64,000 nucleotides of DNA from an uncultured Paracoccaceae bacterium (GTDB lineage: Bacteria; Pseudomonadota; Alphaproteobacteria; Rhodobacterales; Rhodobacteraceae), in NCBI GenBank assembly GCA_947497185.1, contig CANMFL010000001.1:248001-312000 (forward strand), in the 5' to 3' direction. The notes under the pieces are model-generated. The model saw only the letters and a program-made list of their open reading frames with translations, was not told the DNA's origin and did no database searches. Positions 17,223 through 26,763 of the stretch are shown here, one piece after another. A program made the position numbers and the translations under genes. Position 1 is the stretch's first letter, and each line of letters begins with the position of its first letter.

Positions 17223-18296
17223 ATGAATGACATTCAGAAAATCAAAAACCTTCTTGTTTTTATGTCGATCATATTGGCCTTTGCGGCCCTGTATTTCGCG
17301 CGGGATATGTTTTTGCCCATCGTGATCGGTGTGATTGTGGCGCTGACGCTGAGCCCTGTTGTGCGCAGCTTGGCGCGGCTTGGTGTTCCGGAACCTTTGA
17401 CGGCGATTGTATTGATTTTCGGGGCGGTTTTGGTGCTGCTGACGGGGACTTATCTGCTCAGTGGTCCTGTGTCTGAAATTATGGATAACGCCCCTGAAAT
17501 GGGCCAAGAATTGCGCGAAAAATTGCGCGGACTTGCGGCATCGCTGGAAAGCGCGCAGCGGGCGAGCGATCAGGTCGAGGACCTTGCGAGCGGAAATGAT
17601 ACGACGCCAGTTGTGACGCTTGAGCAGCCCGGTCTGTTGGCATTTGCTGCAAGCAGTATTGCGAACTTTATGGGGCTGACGATTGTCGGGTTGATCTTGG
17701 CGATGTTCATTCTGGCGTCGGGAAATCTGTTCTACGTCAAACTGGTCGAAGCCTTTCCGAATTTTTCAGATAAACGTCGCGCGATCAAAACGGCACGCGA
17801 TATTGAGCAACAGATTTCGCGATATTTCCTAACGATTACAGTGATTAACGCGGCCCTTGGGGCGAGTATTGCTGCCGCGATGTATCTTGTTGGTCTGCCA
17901 AATCCGCTGCTGTGGGGCGTTATCGCCTTTGCCCTGAACTTTCTACCGTTTGTGGGGGCCGTGGCGGGTGCGGTTCTGGTGGCGGCTTTTGGCATCCTGA
18001 GCTTTGACACGCTATTGGCGGGCCTTTTGCCCGCCGCGATCTATCTGACGCTGACGTCGATTGAGGGCCAGTTTGTCACGCCGAATATCCTTGGCCGTAG
18101 ATTAGAGATGAACACGGTTTCGGTTTTCTTGACCGTGATCGTCTGGAGTTGGCTCTGGAGCGTGCCGGGCGCGCTGATGGCGGTTCCGTTTTTGTTGCTG
18201 CTCAAGGTTATCTGCAACAACGTGCCGAGCCTGTCCGTTCTGGGTAACTTTCTGGGGCCAAAACTGGCGCAGGATGTAGATGCCGAAGAAGATTAA
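17223..18296 (+). CDS. AI-2E family transporter (second copy)
   Basis: This 357-residue PerM-like membrane protein has paired N-terminal helices, a soluble segment with a charged region (about 85-135), and C-terminal helices carrying FALNFLPFVGAVAGA and EGQFVTPNILGRRLEMNTVSVF, both family hallmarks. AAGGGG lies 9 bases before the ATG. It differs clearly from the copy at 491. The 222 bases upstream, shared with the divergent cls gene, must hold its promoter. It ends just before the convergent BrkB gene, which belongs to a stress-like operon. Confidence 0.88.
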   Translation: MNDIQKIKNLLVFMSIILAFAALYFARDMFLPIVIGVIVALTLSPVVRSLARLGVPEPLTAIVLIFGAVLVLLTGTYLLSGPVSEIMDNAPEMGQELREKLRGLAASLESAQRASDQVEDLASGNDTTPVVTLEQPGLLAFAASSIANFMGLTIVGLILAMFILASGNLFYVKLVEAFPNFSDKRRAIKTARDIEQQISRYFLTITVINAALGASIAAAMYLVGLPNPLLWGVIAFALNFLPFVGAVAGAVLVAAFGILSFDTLLAGLLPAAIYLTLTSIEGQFVTPNILGRRLEMNTVSVFLTVIVWSWLWSVPGALMAVPFLLLLKVICNNVPSLSVLGNFLGPKLAQDVDAEED

Positions 18297-18302
18297 TCCG
18301 GA

Positions 18303-19250
18303 TCACGCACCTTCTGCGTGACCTAGATTGTCGGCCTTTTCAGCGCCGCGTGTGCCCATCTGCTGGTCCGGTCCAACGGTTGTGTCGTGGGTTGTCTGCG
18401 CTTCCATTTCCGCATTCAACTCTGCCCCCAGCAGCACGATGAAGGCTGAAATCCAAAGCCACATCAGCAGGATAATCACGCCCGCCATGCTGCCAAAGGA
18501 TTCGTTGTAGCTGCCAAAGTTACTGACGTAGACCGAAAATCCGACCGATGCGCAGATCCAGATCACGCAAGCCGCAACCGCACCTGTTGAGAGCCATGAC
18601 CATTCGGCGTTGTCGCGTGACGGGCCGTAGCGATAGAGCACGGCAAGGCCCGTTACGGTCAGCAACGCGAGAAGCACCCAGCGCGAGAACGCCAGCACCG
18701 TATCCAGCCATGCGGGAAGTGCCATGAGGTTCAGGATTGCGGGCACTGCGAGTGTCGCGAGCAGGCCCAGAATAAGACCGAGGATCAGGAAAAGTGTCAG
18801 GCCAAGCGTCCAAAGAGTTTTCTTGATAAACCCGCGTGTCTCGGTCTCGTCGTAGGCGACGTTCAGCCCTTCCATCAGGCTGCCCATGCCTTTTGACGCC
18901 GAATAAATCGCAAGCAACAGGCCGACGATAAACGCGATGCCCAGTCCGGTTTGCTCGGATTCTGTGACGGCGACCGCTTGATCGAGGATAATCTGCGCCG
19001 CTTCTTTGGGGATCATGGCGGTGAGCGTTTCGAGTTGTGCTGTGACTGCGGCGGGTTCTAAAATCAGCCCGCCAAGCGCCATAAGCGCCGTAATTGCTGG
19101 GAAAATCGCCAGTAGCGCATAGAAGGCCACGCCCGCCGCAATCAGACCGACGTGATCTGATGCCATCTCGTCCTTTACGCGCAGGACAATGTCTTTCCAG
19201 CCCTTGGCAGGAATTGCGGTTGGGCTTTCAGCGGTGCGACCACGCGTCAT
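18303..19250 (-). CDS. YihY/BrkB family inner membrane protein
   Basis: The 315-residue protein has six predicted helices with the family motif GVAFYALLAIFPAITALMAL (about 40-60) and a conserved WAR/GP-type block. It was once annotated as ribonuclease BN, but the family is a membrane protein of unknown transport role. I chose the ATG at 19250 because AGGAG lies 9 bases upstream. The tail is charged. It follows the DUF3618 gene by about 60 bases on the same strand, so it may be the last gene of the envelope-stress operon starting at 21530. Confidence 0.85.
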   Translation of the reverse strand: MTRGRTAESPTAIPAKGWKDIVLRVKDEMASDHVGLIAAGVAFYALLAIFPAITALMALGGLILEPAAVTAQLETLTAMIPKEAAQIILDQAVAVTESEQTGLGIAFIVGLLLAIYSASKGMGSLMEGLNVAYDETETRGFIKKTLWTLGLTLFLILGLILGLLATLAVPAILNLMALPAWLDTVLAFSRWVLLALLTVTGLAVLYRYGPSRDNAEWSWLSTGAVAACVIWICASVGFSVYVSNFGSYNESFGSMAGVIILLMWLWISAFIVLLGAELNAEMEAQTTHDTTVGPDQQMGTRGAEKADNLGHAEGA

Positions 19251-19313
19251 TTGGGGATCTCCTGTAAGTGGATCAGCCCGCACGTAACGCGCGGGCTGAT
19301 TGGTTTGGGCAGA

Positions 19314-20519
19314 TTACGCTTGCGACTTTTTCACGTCGCCAACGTTCTGTTTTTTGGCTTCGGACTCGGCTGCATCTACGACACGTTGACCTGCTGATTT
19401 GGCTTTGTCAGCCACCGCTTGGGCCGCTGTGTCCGCCGGAGCTGCATCATCAGCCGCGGTTTTGGCATCGCTGACGATGGTCTTGGCTTCATCCGTCGCC
19501 GCTTGTGCAACGCGTCCGAGTTTCTGCTTTTCTTCCGCAAAAATACGTTCCGCGTCATGCATCAACTGGTCGCTTGTCTCGCCAAGGTACTGATCTTCGA
19601 CGCGGCTGCGTGGTAGGGCTGCACCCACTGCTGCACCCAAGGCTACTGCAAGCGCACCCGCGATCAGCGGTTGGTCTTCGAAGATGTCAGCTGCGCGGTC
19701 GCGCCCCTGACGGGCATAGGATGACGCCGCATTGCGGGCCTCGACAGCCTTTTCTCGGGCGGCGATGACGCGGTTGCGTGCTTCTTCGCTCAGGTTTTCG
19801 GTGCCTTCAGCCAAACGCGCACGAAGTGCTGCTGCACGTTCTGACGCTGATGAGGCGAGATCATGTGCGCCGTCCGCTACGGACTTTCCGGCATTCGACA
19901 CGGCACTTGCAGCGTTCTTGGCTGTTTCTGCAGCCGATGACCCTGCGTTGCGGGCCGCCTGAGACGCGCCGGAGGCTGCCCCTGCAATGCTTTCGCCTGC
20001 ACCGGATGCGGCATCACGGGCTTTGCTTGTCAGGCCCTGCTTGTCGTCATTATCTGCAGAGCGCATCCAAGACGGGGCGTCATCGTGGCTTTCGTGACGG
20101 CCGGAGTAATACGGCTTTGTGCTATCGCCCGGCTGCGGACCCATGGTGTGACTTGGTTCGCCCACAGCGCGGTTAGGATAGCCGCCGCGCATCTCGCGAT
20201 CATAGTCGTAGCGATCATCATTGTAGCGTGACCGTGCGTAGCCGCGATCATAGCGGTCGCGTCCACCGGCCCGGTCGCCCATCATCAGCCAAGCGAGGCC
20301 AGCACCCGTCACGGCAAGCGCGAGCGGATTGCGTTTGACCGCGTCGGACACTGAGCGCCCGATGTCGCCACCATGTTCACGGAATTGATCGGAAAACTGA
20401 CGTGCAACGCTTTCGATCGAAAACCGGTCCTGAAGATCATCAAGCGTATCGGTTAAACCGGCGCGTTCACGTTCGATCTCGCGTTCGATTTCTGCAGAGC
20501 TTCGGGTATCATTTGTCAT
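19314..20519 (-). CDS. DUF3618 protein with long LEA-like alanine-rich helix
   Basis: The 401-residue protein starts with a DUF3618 segment (SSAEIEREIERERAGLTDTLDDL, about 6-28) and a short hydrophobic helix near 66-85. A long Ala/Lys/Glu/Ser-rich region with repeated amphipathic helices of the late-embryogenesis-abundant type follows (about 150-390). A second hydrophobic segment, LIAGALAVALGAAVGAALP, lies near 295-313. Proteins of this sort are often called nutrient-deprivation-induced, and protection of membranes under stress is plausible but unproven. Its start overlaps the holin-family gene by 11 bases. The GGAAC motif upstream of the operon supports stress control. Confidence 0.78.
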   Translation of the reverse strand: MTNDTRSSAEIEREIERERAGLTDTLDDLQDRFSIESVARQFSDQFREHGGDIGRSVSDAVKRNPLALAVTGAGLAWLMMGDRAGGRDRYDRGYARSRYNDDRYDYDREMRGGYPNRAVGEPSHTMGPQPGDSTKPYYSGRHESHDDAPSWMRSADNDDKQGLTSKARDAASGAGESIAGAASGASQAARNAGSSAAETAKNAASAVSNAGKSVADGAHDLASSASERAAALRARLAEGTENLSEEARNRVIAAREKAVEARNAASSYARQGRDRAADIFEDQPLIAGALAVALGAAVGAALPRSRVEDQYLGETSDQLMHDAERIFAEEKQKLGRVAQAATDEAKTIVSDAKTAADDAAPADTAAQAVADKAKSAGQRVVDAAESEAKKQNVGDVKKSQA

Positions 20520-20907
20520 CGTAAACCTCCTTTACGGCCTGCGCGTCGCGCTTTACGCTTTTCGCGGTCCGCGACGGTGCAAGACTGCTGAGTTTCAAGT
20601 CATTGGTGCCCTTGTTGAGCATCGCGTAAGCAATCACTGAAAAAATCACGCCGACGATCAGCGCGGACCAGCCTGCGGCGATCCCTGCTTCGGTCAGTGC
20701 GGCGACCAATGCTGCGGACAACACGTTCAGTGCGGTCAAAGCGACCACAAGTGCGCCGACGATAAAGCCAATCGCCATGCCCGCTGATTTGAGGTTTTCG
20801 TTTACCTCTGCGCGGGCCAGATCGACCTCGCTGCGGACAAGGGAACTGACGTGTGTCAGTGCGTCACTGAGGAGCCCCCCAGTGGATTTATTTGGTGCGG
20901 TGGTCAT
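20509..20907 (-). CDS. phage holin-family-like membrane protein (Actinobacterial holin IV type)
   Basis: The 132-residue protein has a conserved N-terminal helix (LTHVSSLVRSEVDLARAEVNENLKSAG) followed by two membrane segments (about 44-68 and 76-98). It matches the putative actinobacterial holin-X/phage holin family, which in proteobacteria is a stress-associated envelope protein and not a lysis gene. It overlaps the upstream 180-residue gene by 4 bases and the DUF3618 gene by 11, so the three are translationally coupled. No other phage gene is nearby. Confidence 0.75.
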   Translation of the reverse strand: MTTAPNKSTGGLLSDALTHVSSLVRSEVDLARAEVNENLKSAGMAIGFIVGALVVALTALNVLSAALVAALTEAGIAAGWSALIVGVIFSVIAYAMLNKGTNDLKLSSLAPSRTAKSVKRDAQAVKEVYDDK

Positions 20908-21446
20908 ACGTTACCCCCCTCGTGTGGTCTGTTGATTGTCGGGCTTTGAACGGCACCTGTGGGTGCTGCCGGACGCGCGTTTTGGTTGCGCGGACTGGTG
21001 TTGCTCGCGTGAACTGACTGGCTGTCGCTCGACGCTTTGGCAAAGCGGGTTGCGGCAAAACCGAGCAAGGCCGCGCCACCAAGGAACACCATCGGGTTAC
21101 GCTTGGCAAAGTCGCTGACTGCGCCAACCATTTCGCCCATGTCCTTGTCGCGCATCGCATCAGACGCATCGGCTAGACCGTCTGCGATCTGGCTGAATGT
21201 GCGCTCTTGCGGCGAGCCGCTGCGCATGTCGTTTGCGGCAGTCCGCAGTGCAGAGGCCACGCCGCCAACTTCGTCGGCAGCAGCGCTTTGCGCCTGCCCT
21301 GCGTAGTTTTCAGCTTCGGTTGCGACGTTGTCCGCAACACCTTGCGCGCCAGCTTTGATTTCTTTTGTTGCGGCGTTTGTCGCCTCTTTGGCTTTTTCGC
21401 CAAAAGATTTGTCATTGCCGAGATTGGAATTATCCGTAGTCGTCAT
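20904..21446 (-). CDS. LEA-like stress protein with membrane anchor
   Basis: The 180-residue protein opens with an Ala/Lys/Glu-rich helical region (about 10-70). A segment DFAKRNPMVFLGGAALLGFAATRFAKAS (about 113-140) follows, where a single membrane helix is flanked by charges. The rest is a disordered Ser/Asn/Pro-rich tail. The anchor resembles the KRNP-hydrophobic motif of the DUF3618 protein in the same operon (KRNPLALAVTGAG), which suggests a shared membrane-binding module. AGGAGG lies before the ATG. I do not recognise a named family. Confidence 0.72.
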   Translation of the reverse strand: MTTTDNSNLGNDKSFGEKAKEATNAATKEIKAGAQGVADNVATEAENYAGQAQSAAADEVGGVASALRTAANDMRSGSPQERTFSQIADGLADASDAMRDKDMGEMVGAVSDFAKRNPMVFLGGAALLGFAATRFAKASSDSQSVHASNTSPRNQNARPAAPTGAVQSPTINRPHEGGNV

Positions 21447-21461
21447 GATGACCTCCTTTGA

Positions 21462-21530
21462 TTAAAATGCGAGATTGATGATGGCCAAAACGATCACGAT
21501 CAGGCCGATAAGATAAAAGATGCGGTTCAT
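21462..21530 (-). CDS. 22-residue hydrophobic membrane peptide
   Basis: This short frame encodes MNRIFYLIGLIVIVL followed by AIINLAF, a single membrane helix with one N-terminal arginine. AGGAG lies 8 bases before the ATG. The stop is 15 bases before the next start, and that spacer contains the AGGAGG of the 180-residue gene. A GGAAC-type promoter lies 43 bases upstream. The position as first gene of the operon, the ribosome site and the frame all support translation. Single-helix peptides of this size occur widely in stress regulons, and the function is unknown. Confidence 0.7.
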   Translation of the reverse strand: MNRIFYLIGLIVIVLAIINLAF

Positions 21531-21572
21531 TGAATTTCTCCTGATTGTTGATTTGTCTGTCGTTGGAAAATC

Positions 21573-21597
21573 AACACATTGGACCGCTTTAAGTTCC
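21573..21597 (-). promoter_or_regulatory. GGAAC-N16-TGTT promoter motif (EcfG-like) of the stress operon
   Basis: On the minus strand GGAAC (21593-21597) is followed after 16 bases by TGTT (21573-21576). The consensus of alphaproteobacterial general-stress sigma factor EcfG is GGAAC-N16/17-CGTT. It lies 43 bases before the 22-residue peptide gene and fits the stress character of the operon. A similar motif lies before katE. From here to 21745 I see no gene. Confidence 0.55.
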
Positions 21598-21745
21598 GTC
21601 ATTTTTGACGAAAACGTGTTCGCGAGGCCTTTTGTGCGCTCATTTGCGTGATGAAGCGGCTTTTATTTTTATGGAGGTTCTTCATAGGGAAATGGCACGG
21701 CCTAAGCCGCGCGCATTAGCTTTGCGACACCGCAAAGAAACGCGA

Positions 21746-22195
21746 TTATTTCTTTCTAATGTTCCGAATATGCAGCCAGTCAAAAACATTAAGCACGATA
21801 AAAATTAGCGCCGAAATAAACGCCGCTTCTTTCAAAAACCCGAGCCCGCAAGCGATGCCAATTGCACCCACCGCCCAGATTGCAGCGCCGCTGCGCACGC
21901 CTTTTAATCGTCCGTCATCGCTGGGTGACATGATCGCGCCCGCGCCAAGAAACCCGATACCGCCGACGATGCCTTGAATTAATCGTGTGGGGTCAATCGA
22001 AATTGCCGCGTCTTCGGCCATGCTACTTAAGGCGAAGCTGAGGGTCACGGTCATCAGCGCCGCTGATCCAATCGCGACCAGCACATAAGCCCCTGCCCCC
22101 AATGGTTTTCCTTTGATCTCGCGATCTAGTCCCACGACAAGGCCACATCCGCTTGCAAACAGGACGCGCAGGACAAATTCGGAAAACTCGATCAT
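21746..22195 (-). CDS. MgtC/SapB family membrane protein
   Basis: This 149-residue protein has about four membrane helices. It carries the MgtC family blocks LASGCGLVVGLDREIKGKP (written with FASGCG here, about 14-32), GIVGGIGFLGAGAIM (about 74-88) and GVRSGAAIWAVGAIGIACG (about 99-117). MgtC proteins modulate the membrane ATP synthase or Mg homeostasis in pathogens. In marine bacteria the role is unclear. This is a short form without the C-terminal ACT-like domain. It lies downstream of katE on the same strand, separated by a strong hairpin. Confidence 0.86.
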   Translation of the reverse strand: MIEFSEFVLRVLFASGCGLVVGLDREIKGKPLGAGAYVLVAIGSAALMTVTLSFALSSMAEDAAISIDPTRLIQGIVGGIGFLGAGAIMSPSDDGRLKGVRSGAAIWAVGAIGIACGLGFLKEAAFISALIFIVLNVFDWLHIRNIRKK

Positions 22196-22223
22196 TTGGT
22201 GGGCCTCGCGGTTGGGTTATGTG

Positions 22224-22251
22224 AAGGGCGACCACGTTGGCCGCCCTTTTT
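22224..22251 (+). terminator. hairpin with T-tract between katE and the MgtC gene
   Basis: AAGGGCG-A-CCA and TGG-C-CGCCCTT form an 11-bp stem with one mismatch and a CGT loop. The plus strand has TTTTT right after it, so it is a good intrinsic terminator in the plus direction, although both neighbouring genes are on the minus strand. In the minus direction only two T follow. Confidence 0.6.
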
Positions 22252-22274
22252 AGATTTGGCTCGTTCCGGTTGCT

Positions 22275-24386
<2,112 letters not shown>

Positions 24387-24765
24387 CTATTTTCTCCAGC
24401 GATGCAGTTGGGTGCGCGATCATGCGTGCGATTGGCAAAACGCATGGGGCGTCACGTGATCTTTTGAGGGCTTCAACTGGATTAATGCGTAGGAATAAAA
24501 AAGGTTCCCGATTTTGGGGTGAAGGGTTGGTTGGACGTCGTGAGTGCGTCGCCACTTGCCACGTTTTTGGGTATATCTGTGGGCGAGTTTTACGATGAGG
24601 AATTTGACGATTTGCTGAGTGTAGGTTGCTGCAAGCCCACTTTCACCGAACCTGCTTGTTTTGACTCATTGGCGCGATATCATTAGGAATGATCAAGAAT
24701 ACAGCATGTTACGTATGAAAACGCCTGTCACCCAAGATAGGCAGAGACATAGGAATACAGACACG
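24387..24765. other. divergent intergenic region katE/nhaC
   Basis: These 379 bases separate the divergent katE and nhaC starts. Besides the katE GGAAC motif, the plus strand has TTGACT (24661-24666) with TAGGAA 17 bases later (24684-24689), a weak candidate promoter for nhaC. I see no credible gene, RNA or repeat here. Confidence 0.5.
24484..24508 (-). promoter_or_regulatory. GGAAC-N16-CATT promoter motif (EcfG-like) of katE
   Basis: On the minus strand GGAAC (24504-24508) is followed after 16 bases by CATT (24484-24487). Spacing is identical to the motif before the stress operon at 21573-21597, and the last two bases match CGTT. It ends 98 bases before the katE ATG. Confidence 0.5.
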
Positions 24766-26259
24766 ATGGATGACAAAGACCTCCCCCCTCTCCCATTAGC
24801 CCTTTTGCCAGTTGTTTTAACGCTGGGTTTGCTGGCGCTTCAGCTCTTTTATTACGGCGACTTCACACCGCATATCCCTTTGATTTTGGGCCTAGCGATC
24901 ACCTCTTTATTGGGTGTGCTGCGTGGTCAGGGGTGGATGGATATTCGTGAGGGTATTTTCCACGTCATCCACGTCTCGATGCCGTCCTTGGCGGTGTTGA
25001 TCGTTGTGGGGATGATTATCGGGGTCTGGATTGCATCCGGCACCGTCCCCACGTTGATTTACTACGGTTTGACCCTGCTCACGCCGTCGATCTTTTTGGC
25101 TGCGGCGATGATCCTTTGTGCGGTTGTCTCGCTGTCGTTGGGGACAAGCTGGGGCACCGTGGGGACGATTGGTCTGGCGTTGATGGGCATCGGTGCGGGC
25201 TTTGGCATCCCCGCCTATTGGACGGCGGGCGCAGTTGTGTCCGGCGCGTTCTTTGGCGACAAGGTGTCGCCGCTGTCGGACACCACCAACCTTGCCCCTG
25301 CTGTGACGGGGACAAACGTCTTTGACCATATCAAGAATATGTTGCCGACCACCGTGCCTGCGATGCTGATTGCCTTGGTGATCTACGTTGTCGTGGGGTT
25401 CATGCTGATGGGTGACACTGTGGGCGATATGACGAGCATCAGCAGCATTACCTCCGGTCTGTCCGAGCGGTTCAATCTGGGACTAGTGCCGCTGCTTCCA
25501 GCGCTTGTCGTGATTGCATTGGCACTGATGAAAAAGCCGCCGTTGCCGTCCTTGTTTGCGGGTGTGCTGGCTGGTGCGATTGTCGCGATATTCTGGCAGG
25601 GTGCAGGCGTACATGACGTGTTCGCTTTTGCGCAGTCGGGCTATGCGATTGATACAGGCATCGCGGACATTGATAGCTTGCTGAATGCTGGCGGTATTCA
25701 GTCGATGATGTGGACGATTTCACTGATGCTGATTGCCCTTGGCTTTGGCGGCGCACTAGAGCGTACTGGCTGTCTTGAGGCGATCATCATGGCGATTATC
25801 AGCCGTGTGAAAAGCTTTGCCGCCGTTCAGACGTCCGCGATTGGCACAGCCTTTGCGACCAATATGGTTGCGGGCGATCCGTATATTTCGATTGCCTTGC
25901 CGGGCCGGATGTTTGCGCCGCTTTACCGTGGCATGGGCTATTCGACGCTGAACCTGAGCCGTGCAGTTGAGGAAGGCGGCACAATGATGAGCCCGCTGAT
26001 CCCGTGGAATGCGGGCGGTGCTTTTGTGATCTCGGCGCTTAGTCTGGGTGTGATGGACGGAAACCTGACCAATCTTCTGTATATCCCGCTGGCCTTTGCA
26101 TGCTGGACGGCCCCTGTGATCGGGATTTTCTATGCCATGACGGGGATGTTTTCACCGATGGCCTCGGACGAAGATCGGGCTGAATGGTCAAAGCAGGACG
26201 AGGACGTCATGGACCTTGGCGATCACGAGCTTGCCTACGACGAAACGGCTGCGACCTGA
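24766..26259 (+). CDS. nhaC: NhaC family Na+/H+ antiporter
   Basis: The 497-residue protein has about eleven to twelve membrane helices and the NhaC hallmarks. GTSWGTVGTIGLALMGIGAGFGIP (about 128-151) is followed by GAFFGDKVSPLSDTTNLAPAV (about 163-183). The C-terminal MVAGDPYISIALPGRMFAPLYR element and EEGGTMMSPLIPWNAGG are also present. It exchanges cytoplasmic Na+ for H+, which suits a marine habitat. I chose the ATG at 24766 because upstream codons are hydrophilic and not conserved-looking. The tail is acidic. Confidence 0.88.
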   Translation: MDDKDLPPLPLALLPVVLTLGLLALQLFYYGDFTPHIPLILGLAITSLLGVLRGQGWMDIREGIFHVIHVSMPSLAVLIVVGMIIGVWIASGTVPTLIYYGLTLLTPSIFLAAAMILCAVVSLSLGTSWGTVGTIGLALMGIGAGFGIPAYWTAGAVVSGAFFGDKVSPLSDTTNLAPAVTGTNVFDHIKNMLPTTVPAMLIALVIYVVVGFMLMGDTVGDMTSISSITSGLSERFNLGLVPLLPALVVIALALMKKPPLPSLFAGVLAGAIVAIFWQGAGVHDVFAFAQSGYAIDTGIADIDSLLNAGGIQSMMWTISLMLIALGFGGALERTGCLEAIIMAIISRVKSFAAVQTSAIGTAFATNMVAGDPYISIALPGRMFAPLYRGMGYSTLNLSRAVEEGGTMMSPLIPWNAGGAFVISALSLGVMDGNLTNLLYIPLAFACWTAPVIGIFYAMTGMFSPMASDEDRAEWSKQDEDVMDLGDHELAYDETAAT

Positions 26260-26269
26260 TGTGAAGACC

Positions 26270-26312
26270 AAGCGGGACTGCTGTGCGCATCGTCGCAATC
26301 GCGGTCCCGCTT
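26270..26312 (+). terminator. hairpin downstream of nhaC
   Basis: AAGCGGGAC (26270-26278) and GTCCCGCTT (26304-26312) form a perfect 9-bp stem 10 bases after the nhaC stop codon, with a 25-base loop. No T-tract follows, so termination would be weak or factor-assisted. The remaining bases to the tRNA-Arg gene at 26546 hold nothing I can identify. Confidence 0.45.
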
Positions 26313-26545
26313 GACCACAGCGAACCCAGCGTCGCACGCACACTACAGATGCCAGCACGATCCACGTTGAGCAACTGCAGCTGATAGTGGCAACGGGGAA
26401 CGTATCTGAGCGAAGATATCCGAACCCATAAAAGGTAAGCACAGTGTCCTACTCTCAGGATTCTTTCGCAGAGCAGCAAAAACAGGACGTTTCATTGCAC
26501 CCTAAATCAGCAGAGATCAAAATACATCAGTTTATTGAGGAAATA

Positions 26546-26622
26546 TGGTGCACCCAGCAGGATTCGAACCTGCGGCCTCTGCCTTCGGAGGGCAGCGCTC
26601 TATCCAGCTGAGCTATGGGTGC
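26546..26622 (-). tRNA. tRNA-Arg (anticodon CCG)
   Basis: The minus strand folds as a standard 77-nt tRNA with acceptor GCACCCA/TGGGTGC, discriminator A, encoded CCA, anticodon loop CTCCGAA (anticodon CCG) and T loop TTCGAAT. It lies between nhaC and the suf operon. Confidence 0.96.
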
Positions 26623-26717
26623 CTTACGCTGACGTAGCACCACAGGCTGCCCCTCGCAACAGTCAAAAGCATGCATTGTGCGAAGTTTTGACAAGAACGT
26701 GCCGCGTAGGGCGGGAT

Positions 26718-26759
26718 CGAATTTTCTAGAAAATTCGTCCGATTTTTCGCGAAAAATCG
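26718..26759. repeat. paired-palindrome repeat, copy 1
   Basis: Two perfect 20-bp palindromes lie side by side, separated by TC: CGAATTTTCTAGAAAATTCG (26718-26737) and CGATTTTTCGCGAAAAATCG (26740-26759), followed by CGGCCTAGG. The sufS stop codon lies within this last flank. A second copy of the element lies at 34457-34498 in the opposite orientation. It resembles a REP/BIME-like mobile intergenic element. It could also end sufS transcription. Confidence 0.8.
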
Positions 26760-26763
26760 CGGC

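Noticed and set aside
20509..20907. Remnant prophage suggested by the holin-like name
   Set aside because: No other phage gene is nearby. This family is also a bacterial stress protein and is coupled to stress genes here.
21605..21808. A possible small plus-strand gene between the stress operon and the MgtC gene
   Set aside because: No ribosome site, its 3' part overlaps the MgtC gene, and the product shows no fold-like pattern.
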